DNA from: Rasiella rasia
GTDB lineage: Bacteria; Bacteroidota; Bacteroidia; Flavobacteriales; Flavobacteriaceae
Direction: 5' to 3'
Assembly (NCBI RefSeq): GCF_011044175.1
Contig: NZ_CP049057.1
Span: forward strand, 1,193,501 to 1,257,500
Length of the DNA: 64,000 nucleotides
Part shown: piece after piece, positions 44,392 to 55,892 of the stretch
How the letters are laid out: every line of letters starts with the position of its first letter
Numbering within the stretch: position 1 is the stretch's first letter
The notes under the pieces: model-generated
The model's database searches: none
Told to the model about the DNA's origin: nothing
What the model saw: only the letters and a program-made list of their open reading frames with translations
Translations under genes and position numbers: made by a program

Positions 44392-47300
44392 TTAATTGTA
44401 ATTCACCTCTTGTTTCTCTTGAGTCATTTCTTCGAACTCTTCTTTAGAACCTACAATAATAGTATCATAACGTCTCATACCTGTACCGGCAGGGATTCTA
44501 TGTCCTACAATTACATTCTCTTTCAGTCCTTCTAATGTATCAACTTTACCACTTACAGCAGCTTCGTTTAATACCTTAGTAGTTTCCTGGAACGATGCCG
44601 CAGAAATGAACGACTTGGTCTGTAACGACGCTCTTGTAATTCCTTGAAGAATTGGTGTAGCAGTAGCATTTACCGCATCACGAGCTTCTGCCAAGGTTTT
44701 ATCTGAACGACGCAAGATTGAATTTTCATCACGTAAATCACGAGATGTAATTATCTGACCTTCTTTAAGATTTTCTGAATCTCCAGCGTTTGTAACCACT
44801 TTCATTCCGAAAATTTTATCGTTTTCCTCAATAAAGTCGTACTTGTGTACCAATTGGTTCTCTAGGAATGTTGTATCTCCTGGATCAACAATTCGTACTT
44901 TACGCATCATTTGTCTTACAACAACCTCAAAGTGCTTATCGTTAATTTTCACACCCTGTAAACGGTATACTTCCTGAACTTCATTCACTAAGTATTGTTG
45001 TACCGCAGATGGGCCTTTAATACGTAAGATGTCTTCTGGAGTTATAGAACCATCAGACAATGGCATACCAGCACGAACATAATCGTTCTCCTGTACCAAA
45101 ATCTGATTACTTAGCTTCACCAAATATTTCTTGATTTCACCAAGCTTAGACTCTACAATAATCTCACAGTTACCACGCTTAATTTTTCCGAAGGAAACAA
45201 CACCGTCAATCTCACTTACTACAGCAGGATTAGAAGGGTTACGTGCTTCAAATAATTCGGTTACACGCGGAAGACCTCCCGTAATATCACCTGCTTTAGC
45301 AGATTTACGCGGAATCTTAACTAAGATCTTACCTATTTTAATCTTATCACCATCATCTACAGACAACAATGCCCCTACAGGAAGGTTGTACGAACGAATT
45401 ACTTCGTCTTTCTTACCAATAATTTGTAGTGTTGGTATTTTTTTCTTGTCTCTAGATTCTGTAATTACCTTTTCTTGGAATCCGGTTTGTTCATCAATTT
45501 CTACAGAATAGGTAACTCCTTGCTCGATATTCTCGTATCTGATTTTACCTGCAAATTCTGAAATAATAACACCATTATATGGATCCCATTGACAAACTAC
45601 ATCGTCTTTCTTCAGTTTCTCGCCGTCTTTTACAAAAATGGTTGAACCGTAAGGAATAACATTTGTACTTAATGTAATACCCGTTTTCTCGTCTACTAAT
45701 TTTAATTCCGAAGTACGCGAGATTACAATATCTACAGTTTTTCCATCTCCATCTTCACCTTTAACAGTTTTCAAGTCTTCGATTTCAGCTTTACCATCAA
45801 ATTTAACGGTAAGCTTATTTTCTTCGGAAATGTTACCTGCAATACCACCCACGTGGAAGGTACGCAATGTTAACTGTGTTCCTGGTTCACCAATAGACTG
45901 AGCCGCTACAACACCTACAGCTTCTCCTCGTTGTACCATTTTATTGGTAGCAAGGTTACGCCCGTAACATTGAGAACAAATTCCTTTCTTAGCTTCACAT
46001 GTTAAAGCAGAACGAACTTCTACAGACTCAATTGGTGAAGCATCTATTGTTTTGGCAATTGCCTCCGTAATATGATCTCCAGCGTGAACTAGTACTTCTT
46101 TTGTAAGTGGATTAACAACATCGTTTAACGACGTACGTCCTACCACACGAGCACCTAATTTCTCGACTACTTCTTCGTTCTTCTTCAATGCAGAAACTTC
46201 AATACCTCTAAGTGTACCACAATCTTCTGTATTAATAATCACATCCTGAGAAACATCTACCAAACGACGTGTTAAGTATCCTGCATCTGCCGTTTTTAAT
46301 GCGGTATCTGCAAGTCCCTTACGTGCACCGTGCGTAGAAATAAAGTATTCAAGAATTGAAAGTCCTTCTTTAAAGTTAGAAAGAATCGGGTTTTCAATAA
46401 TTTCACCTCCACCACTATTCGATTTTTTCGGTTTTGCCATCAAACCACGCATTCCTGTAAGCTGACGAATCTGTTCTTTAGATCCACGTGCTCCAGAATC
46501 AAGCATCATATACACCGAGTTAAACCCTTGTTGGTCTTCACGAATACGCTTCATTGATAGTTCAGTCAGCTCAGCGTTTGTTGCAGTCCAAATATCAATT
46601 ACTTGGTTATAACGTTCGTTGTTCGTAATAAGACCCATATTATAGTTTCCTACAATACCATCTACCTGTGTATTTGCATCGTCAATCATTTGTTGCTTTT
46701 CTGGAGGGATAATAATATCCCCTAAGCTAAATGACAATCCACCTTCGAAGGCAAATTTATAACCAAGACTTTTAATTTCATCTAAAAATGCAGCTGTTAC
46801 TGGAACACTTGTTACAGCTAAAATATCACCAATAATATCACGTAATGACTTCTTAGTTAATACTTCATTTATGTAACCTGCCTCTTCAGGAACCTGCTGG
46901 TTAAAGATTACACGACCAAGTGTAGTGGTAATAATTTGGTATACCAACTCACCTTCTTCGTTAAAATCTTTTGTTCTAATTTTTATTTCAGCATTTAAGT
47001 CTACTTGCTTTTCATTGTAAGCAATAATTGCTTCTTCGGCAGAGTAAAATGTTAATCCTTCTCCAACAACCTTCATCTCTGGGGTAGACTTTCTCAATTT
47101 GGTCATATAATATAGACCCAATACCATATCCTGAGATGGTACCGCTACTGGGCTACCATTTGCAGGGTTCAAAATATTGTGAGATGCTAGCATCAATAAT
47201 TGACACTCTAAAATTGCCTCTGGCCCAAGTGGAAGGTGTACCGCCATCTGGTCACCATCAAAATCGGCGTTAAATACCGTACATACTAATGGGTGCAGTT

Positions 47301-48693
47301 GGATTGCTTTTCCTTCGATTAACTTAGGTTGGAATGCTTGAATTCCAAGTCTGTGTAAGGTAGGGGCCCGGTTAAGCATAACAGGGTGTCCTTTCAATAC
47401 ATTTTCAAGTATATCCCAAACAACAGGCTCTTTCTTATCTATAATTTTCTTTGCAGATTTAACGGTTTTTACAATTCCTCTTTCAATTAGTTTTCTAATT
47501 ACAAAAGGCTTGTAAAGTTCTGCTGCCATATCTTTAGGGATACCGCACTCGTATAATTTTAATTCAGGTCCTACAACAATTACAGAACGCGCACTATAAT
47601 CTACACGTTTACCTAATAGGTTCTGGCGGAAACGTCCTTGCTTTCCTTTTAAGGAATCTGAAAGGGATTTCAGCGGGCGGTTACTGTCTGTTTTTACTGC
47701 TGAAGATTTACGTGTATTGTCGAACAATGAATCTACAGATTCTTGCAACATACGCTTTTCATTTCGTAAAATAACCTCTGGCGCTTTAATTTCCATTAAG
47801 CGTTTTAGACGGTTGTTACGTATAATTACACGACGGTATAAATCATTTAAATCTGACGTTGCAAAACGACCTCCATCTAATGGTACTAACGGGCGTAATT
47901 CTGGTGGAATTACAGGCACCACTTTCATAATCATCCACTCTGGATTGTTTTCACGGTTTTTATTAGCATCGCGTAATGCTTCTACAACCTGAAGACGTTT
48001 TAGAGCTTCTGTCTTACGTTGCTTAGAAGTTTCGTTGTTTGCCTTGTGACGTAATTCAAAAGACAAGGTATCTAGATCGATACGTTGTAACAATTCAATT
48101 AAACACTCTGCTCCCATTTTTGCAAGAAACTTATTTGGATCGCTATCATCCAAGTATAAATTTTCTTGCGGAAGGCTGTCTAAAATTGTTAGGTATTCTT
48201 CTTCAGTAAGGAAGTCCATTTTCTGAACAGGCTCTCCTTCTTCATTCTTTGCAATACCTGGTTGTATAACTACGTATCTTTCGTAGTATATAATCATATC
48301 TAACTTCTTAGATGGCAATCCAAGAAGGTATCCAATTTTGTTTGGTAAACTACGGAAATACCAAATGTGTGCAACAGGAACAACTAAATTAATGTGTCCT
48401 ACGCGATCACGACGTACTTTCTTTTCGGTTACCTCTACCCCACAACGGTCACAAACAATCCCTTTATAACGGATACGCTTGTATTTTCCACAAGCACATT
48501 CGTAATCCTTTACAGGACCAAAAATTCGCTCACAGAACAAACCGTCACGCTCTGGCTTGTGCGTTCGGTAGTTAATAGTTTCTGGTTTTAGCACTTCTCC
48601 ACGAGACTCAGCCAATATAGATTCTGGTGATGCTAAACCAATAGAAATTTTATTAAATTTCTTTTGTTGTTGTTCGTTATTATTTCTTGCCAT
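44392..48693 (-). CDS. rpoC: DNA-directed RNA polymerase beta' subunit
   Basis: A 1,433-aa catalytic subunit of RNA polymerase. The N-terminal zinc-binding region ([20 protein letters not shown]) is intact, and the active-site Mg2+ motif NADFDGDQM lies at residues 475-483. Trigger-loop and C-terminal regions ([25 protein letters not shown]) are present. Length is usual for Bacteroidota. It follows rpoB by 91 bases; that spacer holds a UUCG hairpin. Confidence 0.98.
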   Translation of the reverse strand: MARNNNEQQQKKFNKISIGLASPESILAESRGEVLKPETINYRTHKPERDGLFCERIFGPVKDYECACGKYKRIRYKGIVCDRCGVEVTEKKVRRDRVGHINLVVPVAHIWYFRSLPNKIGYLLGLPSKKLDMIIYYERYVVIQPGIAKNEEGEPVQKMDFLTEEEYLTILDSLPQENLYLDDSDPNKFLAKMGAECLIELLQRIDLDTLSFELRHKANNETSKQRKTEALKRLQVVEALRDANKNRENNPEWMIMKVVPVIPPELRPLVPLDGGRFATSDLNDLYRRVIIRNNRLKRLMEIKAPEVILRNEKRMLQESVDSLFDNTRKSSAVKTDSNRPLKSLSDSLKGKQGRFRQNLLGKRVDYSARSVIVVGPELKLYECGIPKDMAAELYKPFVIRKLIERGIVKTVKSAKKIIDKKEPVVWDILENVLKGHPVMLNRAPTLHRLGIQAFQPKLIEGKAIQLHPLVCTVFNADFDGDQMAVHLPLGPEAILECQLLMLASHNILNPANGSPVAVPSQDMVLGLYYMTKLRKSTPEMKVVGEGLTFYSAEEAIIAYNEKQVDLNAEIKIRTKDFNEEGELVYQIITTTLGRVIFNQQVPEEAGYINEVLTKKSLRDIIGDILAVTSVPVTAAFLDEIKSLGYKFAFEGGLSFSLGDIIIPPEKQQMIDDANTQVDGIVGNYNMGLITNNERYNQVIDIWTATNAELTELSMKRIREDQQGFNSVYMMLDSGARGSKEQIRQLTGMRGLMAKPKKSNSGGGEIIENPILSNFKEGLSILEYFISTHGARKGLADTALKTADAGYLTRRLVDVSQDVIINTEDCGTLRGIEVSALKKNEEVVEKLGARVVGRTSLNDVVNPLTKEVLVHAGDHITEAIAKTIDASPIESVEVRSALTCEAKKGICSQCYGRNLATNKMVQRGEAVGVVAAQSIGEPGTQLTLRTFHVGGIAGNISEENKLTVKFDGKAEIEDLKTVKGEDGDGKTVDIVISRTSELKLVDEKTGITLSTNVIPYGSTIFVKDGEKLKKDDVVCQWDPYNGVIISEFAGKIRYENIEQGVTYSVEIDEQTGFQEKVITESRDKKKIPTLQIIGKKDEVIRSYNLPVGALLSVDDGDKIKIGKILVKIPRKSAKAGDITGGLPRVTELFEARNPSNPAVVSEIDGVVSFGKIKRGNCEIIVESKLGEIKKYLVKLSNQILVQENDYVRAGMPLSDGSITPEDILRIKGPSAVQQYLVNEVQEVYRLQGVKINDKHFEVVVRQMMRKVRIVDPGDTTFLENQLVHKYDFIEENDKIFGMKVVTNAGDSENLKEGQIITSRDLRDENSILRRSDKTLAEARDAVNATATPILQGITRASLQTKSFISAASFQETTKVLNEAAVSGKVDTLEGLKENVIVGHRIPAGTGMRRYDTIIVGSKEEFEEMTQEKQEVNYN

Positions 48694-48762
48694 AATGCTG
48701 TATAATAATCATTGTTGTTATTGAAATGGAAACATATTTCAGTTTCCGAAGAAAACTACGAG

Positions 48763-48780
48763 TTCCCGCCGAAGCGGGAA
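48763..48780 (-). other. cUUCGg tetraloop hairpin in the rpoB-rpoC spacer
   Basis: On the minus strand: TTCCCGC-TTCG-GCGGGAA, 5 nt after the rpoB stop. The loop with its closing C-G pair is the extra-stable UUCG type. It is not followed by a continuous T run. Confidence 0.7.
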
Positions 48781-48784
48781 TTCA

Positions 48785-51700
48785 TTATTCTTCTAATCTA
48801 ATGTCCAGTCCGAGACCTTTCAATTCGTGCATTAACACGTTGAATGATTCTGGCAATCCTGGTTCTGGCATAGCTTCACCTTTTACGATACTCTCGTAAG
48901 TTTTAGCTCTACCAATTACATCATCAGATTTTACCGTCAATATTTCACGTAGGGTACTTGAAGCTCCATAAGCCTCTAATGCCCATACCTCCATCTCACC
49001 AAAACGTTGTCCACCAAATTGTGCTTTACCACCAAGTGGTTGTTGCGTAATTAATGAATAAGGTCCAATAGAACGTGCGTGCATCTTATCATCTACCATG
49101 TGTCCAAGTTTCAGCATGTAAATCACTCCAACTGTTGCTGGCTGATCGAAACGCTGTCCTGTTCCACCATCATATAAATAAGTATGCCCGTAACGAGGTA
49201 TTCCCGCTTCATCTGTCAATTCATTAATTTCGTCAATCGTCGCTCCATCAAAAATTGGAGTCGCATACTTGCGTCCAAGTTTCTGACCAGCCCAACCAAG
49301 TACTGTTTCGTAAATCTGACCAATGTTCATACGAGAAGGTACCCCTAGCGGATTTAAAACAATATCTACTGGAGTTCCGTCTTCCAAGAAAGGCATATCT
49401 TCTTCACGAACAATACGTGCTACAATACCTTTGTTACCGTGACGTCCTGCCATTTTATCTCCTACTTTCAGCTTACGCTTCTTAGCGATATAAACTTTAG
49501 CAAGTTTTAAAATACCTGATGGAAGTTCGTCTCCAACAGAAATAGTAAACTTCTCACGACGTAAGTTACCTTGTAAGTCGTTTTCTTTAATACGGTAGTT
49601 GTGCATTAGATCACGAACCATTGCATTAGTTTCGTCATCTGTTGTCCAAACTCCTCCAACAAGGTGTGTATAATCGTCTACACCATTCAGCATTTTAAGT
49701 GTAAATTTCTTTCCTTTTGGGAAAACAACTTCACCTAAATCATTGGTTACACCTTGAGCAGTTTTACCTCCTACAATAGCGAATAGTTTTTCAACTAACA
49801 CATCTTTTAGGGCATCAAACTTCGCATCGTACTGCACTTCTAATGCAGCGATGTCTTCTTTATCTTTAGCTCTTTTACGCTTATCTTTAATAGCACGAGC
49901 AAATAACTTCTTGTTAATTACTACACCGCGTAAAGATGGAGACGCTTTTAAAGAAGCATCTTTTACGTCACCTGCTTTATCACCAAAGATCGCACGAAGT
50001 AATTTTTCTTCTGGAGTAGGATCACTTTCCCCTTTTGGAGTAATCTTACCTATTAATATATCTCCAGGCTTTACTTCAGCTCCAACGCGAATCATACCGT
50101 TTTCATCAAGGTCTTTTGTTGCCTCTTCAGAAACATTAGGAATATCGTTTGTTAATTCTTCGTTTCCTAGTTTCGTATCACGTACTTCTAATGAATATTC
50201 ATCAATATGAATAGACGTAAAGATATCGTCACGCACTACTTTTTCAGAAATCACAATCGCATCCTCAAAGTTATACCCTTTCCAAGGCATAAAGGCTACT
50301 TTCATGTTACGTCCAAGTGCAAGCTCTCCTTTTTCGGTAGCATAACCTTGGCATAAAACCTGTCCTTTAGAAACTCTGTCACCTCTGCTTACAATAGGCT
50401 TCAAGTTAATAGAAGTACTTTGGTTTGTTTTTCTAAATTTAACTAGTTGATATGTTTTTGAATCTCCATCAAAACTTACCATACGCGCTTCTTCGGTACG
50501 GTCGTATTTAATAGTTATTTCATTTGCATCTACATATTCTACAACCCCATCACCTTCAGCATTAATCAATACACGCGAGTCACTAGCAACCTGACGTTCA
50601 AGTCCGGTTCCTACAATTGGAGAATCTGCAAGCAGTAAAGGTACCGCCTGACGCATCATGTTAGATCCCATCAAGGCACGGTTTGCATCATCATGTTCTA
50701 AGAACGGAATCAACGATGCCGAAATAGATGAAATCTGATTAGGCGCAACATCGGCATAATTCACGGTGGTAGGATCTACAACTGGGAAGTCACCTTCCAT
50801 ACGTGCAATTACACGATCACTGTCTATCTTTCCGTCTTTAGCTAACGGAATGTTAGCCTGCGCGATTAATTGTCCTTCCTCTTCTTCAGCAGAAAGGTAT
50901 TGTGGCTCAGTTTTGAAATCTATTTTACCATCATCAACCTTACGATAAGGTGTTTCAATAAATCCTAAGTTATTCACTTTTGCATATACCGAAAGTGAAG
51001 AAATAAGACCAATGTTTGGTCCTTCAGGAGTTTCAATCGGACAAAGTCTTCCGTAATGTGTATAGTGAACATCACGAACCTCAAATCCAGCACGCTCTCT
51101 TGATAAACCTCCAGGCCCTAATGCAGAAAGACGACGCTTATGCGTAATCTCTGCCAGCGGGTTAGTTTGGTCCATAAACTGAGACAGCTGGTTGGTTCCA
51201 AAGAATGAATTAATAACCGAAGATAAGGTCTTCGCATTAATCAAATCTATAGGAGTAAATACTTCATTATCACGAACATTCATACGTTCGCGAATAGTTC
51301 TTGCCATACGAGCAAGACCTACTCCAAACTGAGAAGATAGTTGTTCACCAACAGTACGTACACGACGATTCGATAAGTGATCAATATCATCAATCTCTGC
51401 TTTCGAGTTAATTAACTCAATAAGATATTTTACAATAGTAATGATATCTAACTTGGTCAAGACTTGCTTGTCCATTTCGATATCTAATTGTAATTTTTTG
51501 TTCATACGGTAACGACCTACCTCTCCTAAGTTGTATCTCTGATCTGAGAAGAACAACTTATTGATGATACCACGAGCGGTTTCTTCATCTGGCGGTTCAG
51601 CGTTACGCAATTGTCTGTAGATGTGTTCTACCGCCTCTTTTTCTGAGTTGGTTGGATCTTTTTGTAAGGTATTGTGGATAATAGCATAATCTGCTTGCTG

Positions 51701-52597
51701 ATTATCTTCCTTGTGCAATAAGATAGTTTTTGAACCTGAATCTAGAATTTCTTCGATGTGTTCTTTTTCAAGAACAGTATCACGATCTAAGACTATTTCA
51801 TTACGTTCAATAGATACAACTTCACCTGTATCTTCATCTACGAAATCTTCGTGCCATGTTTTAAGCACACGGGCAGCCAATTTACGGCCTAAATATTTTT
51901 TAAGTCCTGTTTTAGAAGCTTTCACCTCTTCAGCAAGGTCGAAAATTTCAAGGATATCCTTATCTCTTTCAAACCCAATTGCGCGGAAAAGCGTTGTAAC
52001 AGGTAACTTTTTCTTTCTATCGATATATGCGTACATAACGCTATTGATATCGGTAGCAAACTCAATCCATGATCCTTTAAAAGGAATTACACGTGCTGAA
52101 TAAAGTTTTGTTCCATTTGCGTGGAACGACTGTCCAAAGAATACACCAGGTGAACGGTGTAACTGAGAAACTACCACACGTTCTGCACCATTGATACAGA
52201 ATGTTCCAGATGGTGTCATATAAGGGATAGTCCCTAAGTACACATCTTGTACGATGGTTTCAAAATCTTCATGTTCATCATCTGTACAGTATAATTTTAG
52301 GCGTGCCTTTAAAGGTACACTATAAGTAAGACCACGCTCTATACACTCTTGAATCGAGTATCTAGGTGGATCTACGAAATAATCTAAAAATTCTAGTACG
52401 AATTGATTACGGGTGTCTGTAATCGGGAAATTCTCTAAGAAGGTTTTGTATAACCCTTCTTGACCTCTTTCTTCTGACTTGGTTTCCAACTGGAAAAAAT
52501 CCTGAAAGGATTTGATCTGTATGTCCAAAAAGTCCGGATAATCCGGCTTGTTCTGTACAGAGGAAAAATTCAATCTTTCAGTTTGCGTTGCTGACAT
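48785..52597 (-). CDS. rpoB: DNA-directed RNA polymerase beta subunit
   Basis: A 1,270-aa core RNA polymerase subunit. The rifampicin region ([20 protein letters not shown], then [20 protein letters not shown]) carries the usual sensitive-type residues. GRHGNKG and the C-terminal [20 protein letters not shown] are present. Length is normal. It follows rplL after a 136-base spacer that contains a long imperfect hairpin, as expected for regulated expression of rpoBC relative to L7/L12. Confidence 0.98.
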   Translation of the reverse strand: MSATQTERLNFSSVQNKPDYPDFLDIQIKSFQDFFQLETKSEERGQEGLYKTFLENFPITDTRNQFVLEFLDYFVDPPRYSIQECIERGLTYSVPLKARLKLYCTDDEHEDFETIVQDVYLGTIPYMTPSGTFCINGAERVVVSQLHRSPGVFFGQSFHANGTKLYSARVIPFKGSWIEFATDINSVMYAYIDRKKKLPVTTLFRAIGFERDKDILEIFDLAEEVKASKTGLKKYLGRKLAARVLKTWHEDFVDEDTGEVVSIERNEIVLDRDTVLEKEHIEEILDSGSKTILLHKEDNQQADYAIIHNTLQKDPTNSEKEAVEHIYRQLRNAEPPDEETARGIINKLFFSDQRYNLGEVGRYRMNKKLQLDIEMDKQVLTKLDIITIVKYLIELINSKAEIDDIDHLSNRRVRTVGEQLSSQFGVGLARMARTIRERMNVRDNEVFTPIDLINAKTLSSVINSFFGTNQLSQFMDQTNPLAEITHKRRLSALGPGGLSRERAGFEVRDVHYTHYGRLCPIETPEGPNIGLISSLSVYAKVNNLGFIETPYRKVDDGKIDFKTEPQYLSAEEEEGQLIAQANIPLAKDGKIDSDRVIARMEGDFPVVDPTTVNYADVAPNQISSISASLIPFLEHDDANRALMGSNMMRQAVPLLLADSPIVGTGLERQVASDSRVLINAEGDGVVEYVDANEITIKYDRTEEARMVSFDGDSKTYQLVKFRKTNQSTSINLKPIVSRGDRVSKGQVLCQGYATEKGELALGRNMKVAFMPWKGYNFEDAIVISEKVVRDDIFTSIHIDEYSLEVRDTKLGNEELTNDIPNVSEEATKDLDENGMIRVGAEVKPGDILIGKITPKGESDPTPEEKLLRAIFGDKAGDVKDASLKASPSLRGVVINKKLFARAIKDKRKRAKDKEDIAALEVQYDAKFDALKDVLVEKLFAIVGGKTAQGVTNDLGEVVFPKGKKFTLKMLNGVDDYTHLVGGVWTTDDETNAMVRDLMHNYRIKENDLQGNLRREKFTISVGDELPSGILKLAKVYIAKKRKLKVGDKMAGRHGNKGIVARIVREEDMPFLEDGTPVDIVLNPLGVPSRMNIGQIYETVLGWAGQKLGRKYATPIFDGATIDEINELTDEAGIPRYGHTYLYDGGTGQRFDQPATVGVIYMLKLGHMVDDKMHARSIGPYSLITQQPLGGKAQFGGQRFGEMEVWALEAYGASSTLREILTVKSDDVIGRAKTYESIVKGEAMPEPGLPESFNVLMHELKGLGLDIRLEE

Positions 52598-52672
52598 CTA
52601 TGGACGGAATTTTAATTAAAATTATAGGTGTGCGCGTATACTTATTATATCTCACCTTTATATACGCAAAAT

Positions 52673-52710
52673 GGTTTAGGTCTTTCTGGGCAATCCAGAA
52701 GACCTAAACC
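52673..52710 (-). other. Hairpin in the rplL-rpoB spacer (possible attenuator)
   Basis: Arms GGTTTAGGTCTTTCTGG and CCAGAAGACCTAAACC with one bulged T and a 5-nt loop, 23 nt after the rplL stop; ATTTTG follows on the minus strand. Placement matches the rplL-rpoB attenuator/processing region known in enterobacteria (analogy). Confidence 0.6.
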
Positions 52711-52733
52711 TTAAGGTTTGAAGTGTGGTTAGC

Positions 52734-53111
52734 TTACTTAAGCTCAACCTCTGCTCCAGCTTCTTCTAATTGAGCTTTAAGTGCTTCAGCTTCGTCTTTA
52801 GATACACCTTCTTTAATTGGAGAAGGAGCATTGTCTACTAATGCTTTTGCATCTTTAAGACCAGCACCAGTTAATTCTTTAACTAGTTTTACTACTGCAA
52901 GTTTTGAACCTCCAGCGGCTGTAAGAATTACGTCGAATTCTGATTGCTCTTCAGCAGCGTCACCACCACCAGCACCACCACCAGCAGCAACAGCTACAGC
53001 TGCAGCAGCAGGCTCGATACCATACTCATCTTTTAATATAGTAGCTAATTCATTAACCTCTTTTACGGTTAGATTAACTAATTGTTCTGCGAAATCTTTT
53101 AAATCTGCCAT
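52734..53111 (-). CDS. rplL: 50S ribosomal protein bL12 (L7/L12)
   Basis: A 125-aa stalk protein that recruits translation factors. N-terminal dimerisation helix ([20 protein letters not shown]), Ala/Gly-rich hinge (about 36-50) and C-terminal domain ([33 protein letters not shown]) are all complete. It follows rplJ by 55 bases. Confidence 0.98.
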   Translation of the reverse strand: MADLKDFAEQLVNLTVKEVNELATILKDEYGIEPAAAAVAVAAGGGAGGGDAAEEQSEFDVILTAAGGSKLAVVKLVKELTGAGLKDAKALVDNAPSPIKEGVSKDEAEALKAQLEEAGAEVELK

Positions 53112-53166
53112 TTTCTATCGTTTTTAAAAATTGTAATTTATATTTATGTACTTAGTGCTTAATTTA

Positions 53167-53688
53167 TTACCCTTCTTTTTCAGAAAGGGTTTTTACAATA
53201 CCTGCAAGGGTACCACCGCTACTCTTAAGAGCAGAGATAACATTCTTAGCAGGAGATTGAAGTAATCCTATGATTTCTCCAATAAGTTCTTCTCTAGACT
53301 TAATGTCTACAAGAGCATCTAATTGATCATCTCCTACATAGATTGCTTCTTCAATGAAAGCTCCTTTCAATAAAGGCTTATCAGATTTTTTTCTGAACTC
53401 TTTAATTACTTTCGCAGGCGCGTTGCTTGCTTCTGATACCATTAAAGAGGTGTTTCCTTTAAGTACTTCAGTTAATTCACCAAAGTCTTTTTCTGAGGCT
53501 TCCATTGCCTTTGCTAGCAATGTATTTTTTACCACGTTTAACTTTACTCCCGCTTTAAAACAAGCACGACGTAAGTTTGAGGTAGTTCCTGCATCCAATC
53601 CTGAAATATCTGCTAAATAAATAGTAGCATTTTCAGACAACTGTGCAGTCAACGTTTCGATTACTTGTGATTTTTCTTCTCTAGTCAT
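53167..53688 (-). CDS. rplJ: 50S ribosomal protein uL10
   Basis: A 173-aa protein that anchors the L12 dimers to 23S rRNA. The N-terminal RNA-binding domain (EKSQVIETLTAQL; LRRACFKAGVKLNVVKNTLL) and the C-terminal helix that carries L12 are present. It begins 11 bases after rplA. Confidence 0.97.
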   Translation of the reverse strand: MTREEKSQVIETLTAQLSENATIYLADISGLDAGTTSNLRRACFKAGVKLNVVKNTLLAKAMEASEKDFGELTEVLKGNTSLMVSEASNAPAKVIKEFRKKSDKPLLKGAFIEEAIYVGDDQLDALVDIKSREELIGEIIGLLQSPAKNVISALKSSGGTLAGIVKTLSEKEG

Positions 53689-53699
53689 ATCTTCAGTGT

Positions 53700-54395
53700 T
53701 TACTGCTCAGTAAATCTTTTAGTATCAATTGCAACTGAAGGAGACATTGTAGAAGACATATAAATGCTTTCTATATACACTCCCTTAGAGGCTTGAGGCT
53801 TCAGTTTTACCAATGTGGTTAATAATTCTCTTGCGTTTCCTGCAATTTTCTCAGCATCGAAAGACGCTTTTCCAATAGCAGCGTGAACAATACCTGTCTT
53901 ATCAACTTTAAAGTCAATTTTACCAGCTTTCACGTCTGAAACAGCTTTAGCAACGTCCATCGTTACAGTACCTGTCTTAGGGTTAGGCATTAAGCCACGA
54001 GGACCTAATACACGTCCTAAAGGACCTAATTTACCCATTACACTAGGCATTGTTACAATTACGTCAACATCTGTCCAACCTCCTTTAATTTTATCGAGGT
54101 ACTCATCTAATCCCACGTAATCTGCGCCAGCTTCTGTAGCTTCGGCTTCCTTATCTGGAGTAACCAATGCTAACACCTTTACATCTTTACCTGTACCATG
54201 TGGTAAGGTAACAACACCACGTACCATTTGATTCGCTTTACGTGGATCCACGTTTAAACGAACCGCTAGGTCTACAGAGGCATCAAAATTTACGTTGGTG
54301 ATATCTTTAATTAAAGCAGAAGCTTCAGCAACGGAATACGACTTGTCTTCCACTTTCTGAACAGCTTCCTTTTGCTTTTTTGTTAATCTTGCCAT
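53700..54395 (-). CDS. rplA: 50S ribosomal protein uL1
   Basis: A 231-aa L1-stalk protein, of normal length. Signatures include [31 protein letters not shown] and the L1 signature region [18 protein letters not shown]. In other bacteria L1 represses its own operon by binding the leader mRNA; no obvious mimic site was identified here. It follows rplK by 20 bases. Confidence 0.98.
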   Translation of the reverse strand: MARLTKKQKEAVQKVEDKSYSVAEASALIKDITNVNFDASVDLAVRLNVDPRKANQMVRGVVTLPHGTGKDVKVLALVTPDKEAEATEAGADYVGLDEYLDKIKGGWTDVDVIVTMPSVMGKLGPLGRVLGPRGLMPNPKTGTVTMDVAKAVSDVKAGKIDFKVDKTGIVHAAIGKASFDAEKIAGNARELLTTLVKLKPQASKGVYIESIYMSSTMSPSVAIDTKRFTEQ

Positions 54396-54415
54396 TTTAT
54401 AGATTCTTTTTTGGA

Positions 54416-54853
54416 TTAAAAAGGAGCAGCTCCTTTTACTTTAACTCCCATAGATCTTGCAGTACCTGCTACCATTTTCATGGCAGACTCAACGGTAAAT
54501 GCGTTAAGATCTGGCATTTTGTCTTCTGCAATCGCCTTTACTTGATCCCAAGTGATGGTTGCTACTTTATTGATGTGTGGTTCACCAGAGCCTTTTTTAG
54601 CTTTGGCAGCCTCAAGAATTTGCACTGCAGCAGGTGGTGTCTTAATAACAAAGTCGAAAGACTTGTCTTTATACACCGTAATCTGTACAGGCAATACTTT
54701 TCCTTGCTTATCCTGGGTTCTTCCGTTAAATTGCTTACAGAATTCCATGATATTCACACCGGCAGCACCCAATGCTGGTCCAACTGGTGGAGACGGGTTT
54801 GCCGCTCCTCCGCGAACTTGCAGTTTTACTACTTTATCTACTTCTTTTGCCAT
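54416..54853 (-). CDS. rplK: 50S ribosomal protein uL11
   Basis: A 145-aa protein of the GTPase-associated centre. It has the Pro-rich [20 protein letters not shown] segment near the N-terminus, [10 protein letters not shown], and an intact C-terminal RNA-binding domain ending [10 protein letters not shown]. It is preceded by nusG (71-base gap). Confidence 0.98.
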   Translation of the reverse strand: MAKEVDKVVKLQVRGGAANPSPPVGPALGAAGVNIMEFCKQFNGRTQDKQGKVLPVQITVYKDKSFDFVIKTPPAAVQILEAAKAKKGSGEPHINKVATITWDQVKAIAEDKMPDLNAFTVESAMKMVAGTARSMGVKVKGAAPF

Positions 54854-54924
54854 TGTTTAAGTTTAATAATTCGGTTTTTCAAAAGTGGAAGCCTAAGAAA
54901 AAACCTATTTATAGCGTGTAACAA

Positions 54925-55482
54925 TTATACTTTTTCTACTTGCATATAGCTAAGCTCTAGTGGCGTTTTTCTTCCGAAAATTTTCACCATTACTTCTAGC
55001 TTACGCTTTTCTTCGTTTATTTTTTCAACAGTTCCATTGAAACCATTAAAAGGACCGTCAATTACCTTAACGGTTTCGCCTATGATATACGGAATGTTTA
55101 CATTATCATCTTGAACTGATAGTTCATCTACCTTACCTAACAATCTGTTTACCTCAGCTTGTCTTAACGGCACTGGGTCTCCCCCTTTAGTTTCACCAAG
55201 AAAACCAATAACACCATTAATTGACTTTATAATATGTGGAATTTCTCCCGCTAAACTCGCCTGAATCATAATATATCCAGGAAAATAAACACGTTCTTTA
55301 TTTGTTTTCTTTCCGTTGCGAATTTGCACTACCTTCTCGGTAGGAACAAGAACTTGATCTATATAGTCTTGTAAATCTAATCGTGTAATCTCACTTTCGA
55401 TATACGACTTAATCTTATTCTCCTGCCCGCTTACAGAACGAACCACGTACCACTTTTTTGTACTCTTTGTTTCAGTCATCAT
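54925..55482 (-). CDS. nusG: Transcription termination/antitermination factor NusG
   Basis: A 185-aa protein with the NGN domain (KKWYVVRSVSGQENKIKSYI; VYFPGYIMIQA) and a C-terminal KOW domain (GETVKVIDGPFNGFNGTVE). It couples RNA polymerase to Rho and to ribosomes. Its ATG overlaps the secE stop by one base, with a second ATG immediately after; either may be used. Confidence 0.97.
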   Translation of the reverse strand: MMTETKSTKKWYVVRSVSGQENKIKSYIESEITRLDLQDYIDQVLVPTEKVVQIRNGKKTNKERVYFPGYIMIQASLAGEIPHIIKSINGVIGFLGETKGGDPVPLRQAEVNRLLGKVDELSVQDDNVNIPYIIGETVKVIDGPFNGFNGTVEKINEEKRKLEVMVKIFGRKTPLELSYMQVEKV

Positions 55483-55670
55483 TACGACTTAATCCAGTTA
55501 AAATATTGCTCAATAACGCTGCTGAAAACTTGATCAACACCAAATACCGCCAAGGCAAGTATCACAGAAAACACAGCTACTATTACTGTTAATTTTTGTG
55601 CCTCACCCCATTCTGGCCAAGATACATGGTTTCTCAACTCGTTATAAGATTCTTTAATATAGTTTACCAT
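55482..55670 (-). CDS. secE: Preprotein translocase subunit SecE
   Basis: About 62 aa from the ATG at 55670 (MVNYIKESYNELRNHVSWPE); an upstream in-frame ATG at 55718 would run into tRNA-Trp and is unlikely. It has the conserved amphipathic helix and WPEW motif followed by one membrane helix (about 30-52), the minimal single-TM SecE form. It lies between tRNA-Trp and nusG as in many bacteria. Confidence 0.95.
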   Translation of the reverse strand: MVNYIKESYNELRNHVSWPEWGEAQKLTVIVAVFSVILALAVFGVDQVFSSVIEQYFNWIKS

Positions 55671-55715
55671 TGTAATGGGTTTTATATTTTGTATGAAGCT
55701 ACGCTTCAAAATAAG

Positions 55716-55788
55716 CACGGGTTGAGAGACTCGAACTCACGACACCTGGTTTTGGAGACCAGTGCTCTACCAACTGAGCTAAACCCGT
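55716..55788 (-). tRNA. tRNA-Trp (anticodon CCA)
   Basis: A 73-nt cloverleaf: acceptor ACGGGTT/AACCCGT, discriminator G, D-arm TAGCTCAGTTGGTAGAGC, anticodon arm CTGGT-CTCCAAA-ACCAG, T-loop GTTCGAGTC. The 3' CCA is not encoded. Confidence 0.97.
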
Positions 55789-55842
55789 ATTGGGCTTTTA
55801 ACAGGTACCTACAAAACTACCCTTAACCCCGTTATAAAAGTC

Positions 55843-55871
55843 AAGGCGTCCACCTCTTAGGCGGACACCTT
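55843..55871 (-). terminator. Hairpin after tuf (possible terminator)
   Basis: A 10-bp stem GGTGTCCGCC / GGTGGACGCC (two G-T wobbles) with a 5-nt loop, 24 nt after the tuf stop, followed by TTGACTTTTAT. Because tRNA-Trp and secE follow on the same strand, it may be only a partial terminator. Confidence 0.6.
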
Positions 55872-55892
55872 TCCTTTTATATATATACTAAA

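Noticed and set aside
54380-54949. 189-codon plus-strand frame opposite rplK/nusG
   Set aside because: It is antisense to clear ribosomal-protein genes, with a Phe/Cys/Ser-rich translation unlike a real protein.
55671-55718. N-terminally extended SecE starting at 55718
   Set aside because: The extension would overlap the tRNA-Trp 3' end, and the ATG at 55670 gives a typical SecE start.
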